From NCBI GenBank assembly GCA_944389385.1, contig CALXMC010000001.1, forward strand, positions 62,001 to 126,000: 64,000 nt of DNA, written 5' to 3'. Position numbers and translations under genes: made by a program. The notes under the pieces are model-generated. The model did not search any database and had not been told where the DNA came from. It saw only the letters and a program-made list of their open reading frames with translations. Within the stretch, counting starts at the first letter, position 1. Each line of letters starts with the position of its first letter. Below, piece after piece: positions 23,350-31,167 of the stretch. This stretch comes from an uncultured Alphaproteobacteria bacterium. GTDB lineage: Bacteria; Pseudomonadota; Alphaproteobacteria; Rs-D84.

Positions 23350-25333
23350 ATTTACGTTTTTTTGCTGTACCTGGCACAAACGTGCATATACACGAAAACA
23401 ACAATATAATAATCATCCACCAATCACGCCCAATTGCACGATATGGTGTAATATGCGCGCCCGTTACAACACCATCTGAATACCCCGCATCACCAATACC
23501 GATTTCCCCGGACACAGAACCATCAGGCGCAACAAATGCACTTATACCTGAATAATTTGCGCGCACGATTGGCAAACCAGATTCAATCGCATACCGCCGC
23601 ACCATATCCAAATGTTGATACGTACCAGGCGTCGCACCGAACCAAGTATCATTTGTGATATTTATAATTGCATCCGGCGCTGCATCATGTGGCACCAAAG
23701 AATCTGAAAATATAATTTCGTAACATATTGCGGGCGCAAAAGAAAAATTCCCAACTTTTATAATTGTTGGCCCTGCCCCACGCGATAATTGGCCGGGCGT
23801 TGGGATAATATCACCAAACGGCCGATATTCACCAAACGGCACAAGATGTGATTTGCTGTATATGGTGTCAATCATACCATCTGGCGACGCCACCACCATC
23901 GAGTTATATAATTTACCATCTAAAAAAGAATTAACGCCAACGATAACATCGCGTCCCAACATTTGTCCCAACGGCATATTATCGCCATCAACAATAACAA
24001 ACGGATATGAAGTCTCGGGGAAAACAATAATCTCAGGATTTCCCGGCGCATTCGCAATTTCAGCCATTATGCGCACATTTTCATTTGCGTTACGTACTGC
24101 ATCCGCCCGTGAATGCGTTGCCTTTTGCACTGCACTGCGCGCGGGTTGCACAATACGAATAACCGGACTTGCGTCATTCGCACGACGGGACGTGTGAATA
24201 TTTTTATATCCGTATATCGCACCAACACATACCAAGATGCAAAATACGGCAAAACCGCCCCAAAGACGCCTGTCGCGCCGATTCGTTAATAATTCAACCA
24301 CGAACGCAATCAAACCAATAATTACAAATGTTGTACCCAACGCCCCCCACAGCGACATAGCGTTCGCAACAATCGGCATTGTCATGGTAATATTTGCGAT
24401 TGGATTCCAAGGGAACCCGGTCAACAACCATTCGCGCAACCATAATACAATTGTCCAAGATGCAGCAAATAGAATCGCCCTGTGCGCCGGAAATGTGCAT
24501 ATACGCGATGCCACAACAAATGGAATTGCAAAAATTATACCGCCAAAAATTCCAATTCCAATTAACGCAGGCACCGTCCAAATTGCAAATTGCGCCGCCA
24601 ATTCAGGCACAACATATATCGAATTTGTAACCCACCAAAACATAGCCACCGCATATACCGCACTGAACGGTAAAATTTGCAAAAACGCCCGCCATACATT
24701 ACGCGGCGCGGCGCGCACAATTAACCAATACGCCAACCCAATCGCAATAACGGTTGCCCACCATAAATTAAACGGTGCAAAACCCAGCGCAGATACCGCC
24801 CCCAACAAAGCCATAATAAAATATTGCGCGACACCATTTGGCAGAATTTTCATACGATGAAATACCGACAAAAATTTCCCCCCAGGACACGCGCATGTGC
24901 ATGATTCCGGCGTATAGGGATTTTTTATCCCCAAAGTTTTTAATATTTCAACCTCGGTCTTTTCCATTTTTTTTGCATCACGATTTTTTATGTGGTCATA
25001 CCCCTGTAAATGTAATACGCCATGCACAACCATGTGCGCAGTATGTTCTGCAATTGAAATGTTTGCATCCGCTGCCTCGCGTTGGACGGTATCAAAAGAT
25101 ATATAAATATCCCCCAGCAAAATATCATCGCCCAATTCGAACGATAATACATTGGTTGGTCGGTCAATTCCGCGATATTGACGATTTAATTTATGAATAT
25201 TTTTATCATTGGTTAAAATAATCGACACCTCGGCATCGGGGCTGCAACGTAACGCAGCCGCATTTGCGATACGTTCAAAATCTATTTTATATTTGCGCCA
25301 CCGTGCATCATCATAATTTACGTATACTTTCAT
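23348..25333 (-). CDS. YbeY-Lnt fusion: rRNA maturation endonuclease joined to apolipoprotein N-acyltransferase
   Basis: One uninterrupted 661-aa frame holds two enzymes. Residues 1-150 are YbeY, the metal-dependent RNase of 16S rRNA maturation and ribosome quality control, with HMVVHGVLHLQGYDH as its zinc-binding motif. Residues from about 170 onward are Lnt: multiple membrane helices, then the nitrilase-type periplasmic domain with Glu in IVFPETSYPF, Lys in YSKSHLVPFGEYRPF and Cys in AICYEIIF. Lnt adds the third acyl chain to lipoproteins. The two are normally separate genes close together in the ybeZ-ybeY-corC-lnt operon. No internal ribosome site is evident, but a second start near Met160 or cleavage cannot be excluded. 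Confidence 0.9.
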   Translation of the reverse strand: MKVYVNYDDARWRKYKIDFERIANAAALRCSPDAEVSIILTNDKNIHKLNRQYRGIDRPTNVLSFELGDDILLGDIYISFDTVQREAADANISIAEHTAHMVVHGVLHLQGYDHIKNRDAKKMEKTEVEILKTLGIKNPYTPESCTCACPGGKFLSVFHRMKILPNGVAQYFIMALLGAVSALGFAPFNLWWATVIAIGLAYWLIVRAAPRNVWRAFLQILPFSAVYAVAMFWWVTNSIYVVPELAAQFAIWTVPALIGIGIFGGIIFAIPFVVASRICTFPAHRAILFAASWTIVLWLREWLLTGFPWNPIANITMTMPIVANAMSLWGALGTTFVIIGLIAFVVELLTNRRDRRLWGGFAVFCILVCVGAIYGYKNIHTSRRANDASPVIRIVQPARSAVQKATHSRADAVRNANENVRIMAEIANAPGNPEIIVFPETSYPFVIVDGDNMPLGQMLGRDVIVGVNSFLDGKLYNSMVVASPDGMIDTIYSKSHLVPFGEYRPFGDIIPTPGQLSRGAGPTIIKVGNFSFAPAICYEIIFSDSLVPHDAAPDAIINITNDTWFGATPGTYQHLDMVRRYAIESGLPIVRANYSGISAFVAPDGSVSGEIGIGDAGYSDGVVTGAHITPYRAIGRDWWMIIILLFSCICTFVPGTAKKRK

Positions 25334-25337
25334 TTTC

Positions 25338-27275
25338 CTATACCCGTTTTTGCCCAGATTGTTTAACGACCTGATTTACATCAACCCCAGACGTTTTGTC
25401 ATTCATATTTAATTTATCCGCCGCATCATGAAATGCAATGGTTTTGCCCCTTATCATTTTTTGCACACGCGCCACATCATTTGCCACACGCGAATTACCA
25501 TTTTTTACGGATAATTTATAATTCATTAACGCCCTGTCATAATCGCCAAGTTGTTCGTACGCGACACCTGCGTTATATTGCGCTGCGGCATATTGGCTTT
25601 TATCCCCGATACGATGCAGTATTTCACGCGCCTGTTGTACAGCATCATTATATTGGCCAAGTTTGTTATAAGTTGCAGCCAAATCATTATGCAACAAAGC
25701 ATTGTTTGGATATTTTTTTATCATTTCTTGTAAAGAATGCGCGGCATTTGTATATTCCCCGGCGTTATACTGCGCGATTGCATTCTTGTATTGCGCATCG
25801 TATCCCAACGTATAAGTTTCCACTTCGACTTTTTTGCGCATATCGACATGCCTGTTAAAATCTTTATTGTCAAAATTACATTCCCCAGTTTGACAATACG
25901 CCAATATATCCCCCGGCAGATAATCGCCAACTTTATTCCATTTCGTCAGCGAGTTACCCTTTTCATCCACAGGATTTTTTAACCATTGTTGGAATATTTC
26001 ATACGTATCCATATTAACTTGTCGTGAATTAACCGCACCGGTAAAAAATGCAGACTTCTTTTTCCCCATATACTTATAAAATTCATACATTCCATTCGCG
26101 GGACAATCCAACATCATCTGGGGCGTTATTCTTCCGGTCAGTAATCCAGCCTCTAACCACCGCCGCCATTGCAGACCGCGCCCCCCGGCCAAAAATTCAC
26201 CCAATTTATCAGCCATCATATTTGCATCAGAATCCCTAATCCACGCATTACCAAAACTGGTTAAATTTGTAACGGGATATTTATCAAACACATGGCGCAC
26301 TTGTTCATCAGACACAGCATATCCATATTCATCCAACAAATTCCTTAATTCGCCAAATCTGTTTTGATAATTTTTATCGTTTGGTTTTTCAATCATATCA
26401 GCATACGCATTGTATATAATCGAACTCATACCAAACGCTTCACTGGTGGTATTAACATCAACATTCTGTAATCCAATGTCATAACAATACAGAACGAAAT
26501 ACGTTTCACCCTCTTCCAAATGCCACCGTGCCAATTCGTATGCTTCTTCGGTGGTGATTGGCGCAGTATCCATTGTAACCCGACTGCCATCTTTTAACAC
26601 GGTTGACCCAAATCCGATTGTTGGCACGCCCCCAGAATCCAGGTATGGTTTATGCAGCCCATGTTCATCCAAATGCACACCTTCTTTGGCAATCAAATCA
26701 GCAATCATAAACGGTGTAATCGGACGCATTTTATTCAAAAACGCACGATATGTACCCTGGGCCTCTTGTTCGGCCTGGCGTTCTGCATCACGCGCATCCT
26801 GCCTTTCTTTAACCTGGGCAATTTTTTCGGGCACAATTTCACCCCCGACATAACCGCCACCTGCGACCGCGGCCAACCCCAACAACCACAGTATATGCGC
26901 CGAAAAATTCGGATATTTTTTTGCAAAACTTGACATCATCTTGGGACGTCCGCGCTTGTTTTTTCCAACGTTTTGCACGGCAAAATGATTTTCCATCTTT
27001 CTCAGGAACACATTGTCCATCGTCATCCATCGCGCCAAAGTCAATAAAAATTGCGCGCCACCCGCCGCCAACCACGCCGTCCATTTTGCAGTATTTAACC
27101 CAAAAGTTGCGGCGACATCATTTATTTTTGCGTGTCGCCCACTAAGTCCCTCTAAATCCCGCTCTGCGCGTCGCGCACGAATATAATTTGCCGGGCGTGT
27201 TCTTTCAATCACCTTTCGCAATTTCGCGGCCGCCTGTTCCGGCGTTGCGACAATTTTTTGAAATTTTTCAGCCAT
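25338..27275 (-). CDS. Membrane-anchored GH24-type lysozyme with TPR repeats
   Basis: A 645-aa protein starting MAEKFQKIVATPEQ at 27275; this ATG overlaps the mucR stop (TAATG). A longer frame upstream is the shadow of mucR. Layout: basic N-terminus, hydrophobic helices near 75-95 and 125-145, a charged coiled segment, then a T4-lysozyme-like domain with catalytic Glu in LIAKEGVHLDEHGLHKPYLD and the Asp/Thr pair in DSGGVPTIGFGST (about 190-220). A long central region follows, and the C-terminal half carries about three TPRs (YNAGEYTNAAHSLQEMIKKYPNN, YNKLGQYNDAVQQAREILHR, YEQLGDYDRALMNY). A peptidoglycan-cutting enzyme with a protein-binding tail suggests envelope remodelling or secretion assembly. 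The combination is new to me. Confidence 0.8.
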   Translation of the reverse strand: MAEKFQKIVATPEQAAAKLRKVIERTRPANYIRARRAERDLEGLSGRHAKINDVAATFGLNTAKWTAWLAAGGAQFLLTLARWMTMDNVFLRKMENHFAVQNVGKNKRGRPKMMSSFAKKYPNFSAHILWLLGLAAVAGGGYVGGEIVPEKIAQVKERQDARDAERQAEQEAQGTYRAFLNKMRPITPFMIADLIAKEGVHLDEHGLHKPYLDSGGVPTIGFGSTVLKDGSRVTMDTAPITTEEAYELARWHLEEGETYFVLYCYDIGLQNVDVNTTSEAFGMSSIIYNAYADMIEKPNDKNYQNRFGELRNLLDEYGYAVSDEQVRHVFDKYPVTNLTSFGNAWIRDSDANMMADKLGEFLAGGRGLQWRRWLEAGLLTGRITPQMMLDCPANGMYEFYKYMGKKKSAFFTGAVNSRQVNMDTYEIFQQWLKNPVDEKGNSLTKWNKVGDYLPGDILAYCQTGECNFDNKDFNRHVDMRKKVEVETYTLGYDAQYKNAIAQYNAGEYTNAAHSLQEMIKKYPNNALLHNDLAATYNKLGQYNDAVQQAREILHRIGDKSQYAAAQYNAGVAYEQLGDYDRALMNYKLSVKNGNSRVANDVARVQKMIRGKTIAFHDAADKLNMNDKTSGVDVNQVVKQSGQKRV

Positions 27276-27649
27276 TATTTTCCCCTTTTCTTGCCCAGTC
27301 CGGTTTTCTTGGCGATTTTCGAACGACGTAACGAATAATTCGGCGCAACAAACGGATAATCCATTGGCAGCCCCCACTTTGCACGATACTGGGCGGGCGT
27401 CAGATTAAATTTCCGCCGCACATACCGACGCAACATAACATGCCACGTACCATCTTCCAAACATTGAATTTTATCGGGCGTAACAGATGCCGCAATTTGT
27501 GCCGGCGTAACGGATGCCCCGCGCAGACTTTCACGTGCTGCCCGCACGGCATCCTGCATGGACAGCGTTGGATTTGCAGCCATCGCAGCAGCCGCCAAAT
27601 TTGACACCGCCAACGCAAATTCAGACGATTCTTTATTCACACTTACCAA
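27275..27649 (-). CDS. MucR/Ros-family transcriptional regulator, degenerate zinc finger
   Basis: A 124-aa MucR-type protein. The N-terminal half is helical with repeated Ala residues, followed by SVTPDKIQCLEDGTWHVMLRRYVRRKFNLTPAQYRAKWGLPMDYPFVAPNYS, very close to the family consensus. MucR proteins act as H-NS-like repressors of exopolysaccharide, motility and surface genes. The usual zinc ligand Cys is present (QCLED), but the two His of the H-x3-6-H pair are replaced by Tyr and Lys/Phe positions, so zinc binding is doubtful. The frame opens with TTG; an in-frame GTG at 27640 is an alternative. It is divergent from rarA. Confidence 0.88.
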   Translation of the reverse strand: MVSVNKESSEFALAVSNLAAAAMAANPTLSMQDAVRAARESLRGASVTPAQIAASVTPDKIQCLEDGTWHVMLRRYVRRKFNLTPAQYRAKWGLPMDYPFVAPNYSLRRSKIAKKTGLGKKRGK

Positions 27650-27729
27650 TTGAAAATCCCCATCTTATTTACTAAAATCCATTATATCACAAATAAAGGT
27701 CAAATAAAACCAAAGTAAAACGAATAAAC

Positions 27730-29013
27730 ATGCAATCTGAAAACAGACCCCTTGCAGATTTAATGCGTCCCGCGACAATTGACGAAATCGTGGGTCAACC
27801 GCAATTATTGGGTGAAAATGGTTTGGTTCGTCGAATGGTTGATAATCATAAATTATCAAATTTGATTTTATGGGGGCCGCCGGGATGCGGAAAAACAACC
27901 ATCGCACGCGCACTGGCAAAATCAGTTGATATGGATTTCGTACCTATGTCCGCCGTATTTTCGGGCACCGCCGATATAAAAAAAGCGATGGAGGCCGCCC
28001 GTATGAACCGTGAAATCGGCCGCGGAACATTGTTGTTTATCGACGAAATTCACAGATTTAATAAAACCCAACAAGATACATTGTTGCCATATTTGGAAGA
28101 TGGCACCGTCGTGTTCATGGGTGCAACGACTGAAAACCCCAGTTTTAATTTGAACAACGCGCTGCTGTCGCGTTGCCACGTTGGTGTGCTGCAACCATTA
28201 TCCACCGAAGATTTAATGACACTGATAACGCGCGCCGAAAAATTTTTGGATAAAAAATTACCATTGGATTCAGACGCACGATTACATCTGGCACAAATGG
28301 CGGATGGCGACGCAAGATTTTTATTAAACACAATAGAATACCTGTCGAATGCGAATTTCAAAAAAACATTAACGCCGGACGCATTGGATCGTGCGATACA
28401 GAAACGCGCGCCTTTGTCGGATAAAACGGGCGATGAACATTATAACTTGATATCGGCGGTACACAAATCCCTGCGCGCCAGCGATACAGACGCCGCACTG
28501 TATTGGACCGCGCGCATGATGACATCGGGCCAAGATCCGATGTATTTATTCCGGCGTCTGACGCGTTTCGCAATAGAAGATATTGGTTTGGCCGATCCAA
28601 ACGCGATGCAAATCGCCCTGGCCGCCTGGCAGGTTTATGAACGCATGGGCAGCCCCGAAGGCGACCTGGCATTAACCGAACTTGTAATATACTTGGGCAC
28701 TGCACCAAAAAGCACTGCAAATTATCGCGCACAAACGGCGGCATATCGTACCGCCCGCGAAACAGGCAGTTTAATGCCCCCGAAAAACATTCTGAATGCC
28801 CCAACGCGCATGATGCGCGACATGGGATACGGCGCAGGATACATTTACGAACCCGACACAGAATCTGGATTTTCGGGACAAAATTGTTTTCCAGAATCCA
28901 TGACACGCCAGAAATTTTATTATCCGATTGAACGTGGCTTTGAACGCGAGATAAAAAAACGGTTGGATTACTGGGACACGTTGCGTAAAAAATTAAATGG
29001 CGACAAAAAATAA
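27730..29013 (+). CDS. rarA: Replication-associated recombination protein RarA (MgsA)
   Basis: A 427-aa AAA+ ATPase of the clamp-loader superfamily that acts at stalled forks. It begins with PLADLMRPATIDEIVGQ, has Walker A in LILWGPPGCGKTTIARAL (about 48-58), Walker B in TLLFIDEIHRF (about 100) and the family's tetramerisation domain at the C-terminus. Length is standard. It is the only plus-strand gene between 21.4 and 40.9 kb and ends at a bidirectional terminator. Confidence 0.95.
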   Translation: MQSENRPLADLMRPATIDEIVGQPQLLGENGLVRRMVDNHKLSNLILWGPPGCGKTTIARALAKSVDMDFVPMSAVFSGTADIKKAMEAARMNREIGRGTLLFIDEIHRFNKTQQDTLLPYLEDGTVVFMGATTENPSFNLNNALLSRCHVGVLQPLSTEDLMTLITRAEKFLDKKLPLDSDARLHLAQMADGDARFLLNTIEYLSNANFKKTLTPDALDRAIQKRAPLSDKTGDEHYNLISAVHKSLRASDTDAALYWTARMMTSGQDPMYLFRRLTRFAIEDIGLADPNAMQIALAAWQVYERMGSPEGDLALTELVIYLGTAPKSTANYRAQTAAYRTARETGSLMPPKNILNAPTRMMRDMGYGAGYIYEPDTESGFSGQNCFPESMTRQKFYYPIERGFEREIKKRLDYWDTLRKKLNGDKK

Positions 29014-29036
29014 AAATCCCGCGTCTGCGGGATTTT
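29013..29036. terminator. Bidirectional terminator between rarA and the barrel genes
   Basis: AAAATCCCGC-GTCT-GCGGGATTTT, a perfect 10-bp stem that serves convergent genes. Confidence 0.9.
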
Positions 29037-29043
29037 ATAAATC

Positions 29044-29769
29044 TCAGAACAAGATATTTACAGCCAATCCGACCTGTAAATCATGGCTTTCAAATTCATA
29101 ATCCAAATGTCCTGCATACTGCGTACGTCCATATTGGCGCAGAATTTTTCCACCAATCCATTCTTGATTATAATGCGGGTTTGTGGCCTTGCGTAAAGTA
29201 AACTGAGCCCCCAAACGCCAATCTTCTGTAATACGAAAATATACCTCGGGCATGAAATCTATATACGCCATCCCCAATGGTACATCATCAAAAATCCAAC
29301 TGGATTTAATTGTGGCTGCCAACGTCATACCCGCCCATTGCCGTCCGAACCGATAACCAACATAGTAAGTGGAATCCGCATAATCAGGCGTACGCACACG
29401 TGACGAACCACCAAATTTCAAACCGAATAAAACATCGGAAATAATACGCGCACTGTTACCATCCGCAGTCCCAACGCGATACACACCACCCAAATCAACG
29501 GCACCGAATCCATCCTGGGGGCCATCAAAATCTTGTTGAAAATTTGCATTTATACCAACAGACAATCTGTCGTTAATACCGTATGACAACGTTTCTTGCA
29601 ACCGCAACACATTGTCCCAATATGTCAATTCGGTTTCAGACAAAACATCATTTGTTTTCAGCATAAACAATGGATCAGATGTATCTAAATCCAAACCACC
29701 TGCGCGCGCACCGACACACGGCACAACACCGATGACGGCCGCAAAAATGGCAAATAAAAATTTACGCAT
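29044..29769 (-). CDS. Outer-membrane beta-barrel protein
   Basis: A 241-aa protein with a signal peptide (about 1-23, ending GARA) and a mature part of alternating hydrophobic and polar residues, rich in Gly, Tyr and Phe turns (VYRVG.ADG.SARII.DVLFGLKFG...). The C-terminus ends LQVGLAVNILF, a terminal Phe that is the BAM recognition signal of barrel strands. Family not recognised. The next gene upstream (29854-31080) is similar in type, so the two may be co-transcribed. Confidence 0.8.
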   Translation of the reverse strand: MRKFLFAIFAAVIGVVPCVGARAGGLDLDTSDPLFMLKTNDVLSETELTYWDNVLRLQETLSYGINDRLSVGINANFQQDFDGPQDGFGAVDLGGVYRVGTADGNSARIISDVLFGLKFGGSSRVRTPDYADSTYYVGYRFGRQWAGMTLAATIKSSWIFDDVPLGMAYIDFMPEVYFRITEDWRLGAQFTLRKATNPHYNQEWIGGKILRQYGRTQYAGHLDYEFESHDLQVGLAVNILF

Positions 29770-29804
29770 CTCTCTCCCTTTTTTTGTCTTGATGCAGATA
29801 AATC

Positions 29805-29830
29805 CGGGTTCTGTATTTCCCCAGAACCCG
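29805..29830. other. Intercistronic hairpin between the two barrel genes
   Basis: CGGGTTCTG/CAGAACCCG, a 9-bp stem with an 8-nt loop in the 84-bp gap. It lacks a T-run on either strand, so it may stabilise the upstream mRNA or attenuate read-through rather than terminate. Confidence 0.55.
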
Positions 29831-29853
29831 AATCACCAACCAACTCAAAAAGC

Positions 29854-31080
29854 CTAGAACATAAATATGGCCTGCAAACCGACCGAGACTTCGGAATAAT
29901 TATCCATCGTTCCGACGCCCATATTTATAAATTGTCCTTTGGTTTCGCTGTTTTCACCTGTATCAGTTTGCCAGAAAGCAAACTCGTCATTATTGGCAGA
30001 ATCCCACAACGCCACGCGACCATACAGATTCAGCGCAACCCAATCATTCGGTTGCCAACCGATGGCAGCCTTCAAACTGGCCTGATTATGCCAATCATAG
30101 TAACCCAAGATAGCCTCGACATTCAGCGTCCAATCTTCATCCAGTACACTGAACACACCGAAACCACCTTCGATAAAGAACGTATTATCGGCATCTGTAT
30201 TATAAGCCAAGAAGAATGTTGCATCTTCCCCTTCGGGTGTTTTACCAGTCACGCCATTACCATAAGAATTACCATCAAAATTCAGATACCAACCACGTGC
30301 CAATCCATACAGGGTGGAAGAACGGATTTTATAACCGGCCTTCAAATCCAACACCAAATTATTGGAAATATCGGGTTGATACTGATAATACGCAGACGCA
30401 GTTGCGATCCATTTTGATGTATCAGCGAATCTCCATTGCACACCCAATCCCAACAAACTGAAATCACTGTCATCCATTTTATCATCTGGGGTCTGTGGCA
30501 ACGACCAGTCAAATTCGTAACTGGACACATCGAAACGCGCAGTCGCCAACAAAGTAACAGTATCAGTAATACCAAAACTTAAATCTTCCTTGATGGAAAA
30601 CTGATTCATATTCCACGTTGTACTGGGGTCAGAAATCTGGGTTTTGCCCGGGATTGGTTCCAACGACAAATCGTATGAAACGGTATTATACGCCAAATCT
30701 GTCACAGAACCGAATTTGCCCTTGGTGGGTTGAAAGAACGGATGCGCCAGATAATATTTACGTCTTAATTCGTTACGATAAACCTCGGCACGGGTTTGAC
30801 GAACATTTGTCTCTGGTTCAGACACACTGTACTGTTTGTACAATTCGTCGCGCTTATCCGGTTGTGTGTAATAAATATTTTTTGCATCCGCCGCATCAAA
30901 AGTTTTTGTTGATGTACGCGTTTCATATTTTTCATAGTTAATCTGTGTACGTTCACGCACAGCCGGTGCCCCAGATAAATCCACACTGGATCCTGCACGG
31001 GTACCGAAATTAGTTGCCGCCACCGCCGGCATTGCCAAGAAAGCCGCGAACAACCCGACCAAAGAAACGTTTGTTTTCAT
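29854..31080 (-). CDS. Outer-membrane beta-barrel protein, larger
   Basis: A 408-aa protein with a signal peptide (about 1-21, cleavage after AVAA) and a polar N-terminal part (about 30-120, many Tyr, Arg and Glu) that may fold separately. A barrel with many short strands follows, ending SVGLQAIFMF (terminal Phe). Several strands (WRFADTSKWIATASAYYQYQ, LARGWYLNFDGNSYGNG) are typical of porin-like outer-membrane proteins. Family not recognised. A promoter is present: TTGTTA, 16-bp spacer, TATAAT (31104-31131). A good AAGGAG site precedes the ATG. Confidence 0.8.
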   Translation of the reverse strand: MKTNVSLVGLFAAFLAMPAVAATNFGTRAGSSVDLSGAPAVRERTQINYEKYETRTSTKTFDAADAKNIYYTQPDKRDELYKQYSVSEPETNVRQTRAEVYRNELRRKYYLAHPFFQPTKGKFGSVTDLAYNTVSYDLSLEPIPGKTQISDPSTTWNMNQFSIKEDLSFGITDTVTLLATARFDVSSYEFDWSLPQTPDDKMDDSDFSLLGLGVQWRFADTSKWIATASAYYQYQPDISNNLVLDLKAGYKIRSSTLYGLARGWYLNFDGNSYGNGVTGKTPEGEDATFFLAYNTDADNTFFIEGGFGVFSVLDEDWTLNVEAILGYYDWHNQASLKAAIGWQPNDWVALNLYGRVALWDSANNDEFAFWQTDTGENSETKGQFINMGVGTMDNYSEVSVGLQAIFMF

Positions 31081-31103
31081 TACTAAAACTCCTTTTTGTA
31101 CAC

Positions 31104-31131
31104 ATTATAACATAAAAAAACGAGATAACAA
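31104..31131 (-). promoter_or_regulatory. Promoter of the larger barrel gene
   Basis: TTGTTA (31126-31131), 16-bp spacer, TATAAT (31104-31109), 23 bp before the ATG. Confidence 0.65.
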
Positions 31132-31167
31132 AGCATTAAAAGCAAAAACCTTTGCTGTGTAAATTCG

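Noticed and set aside
25338-27377. A 679-residue version of the lysozyme-TPR protein
   Set aside because: The first 34 codons are the mucR gene in another frame; ATG at 27275 overlaps the mucR stop in the usual coupling pattern.
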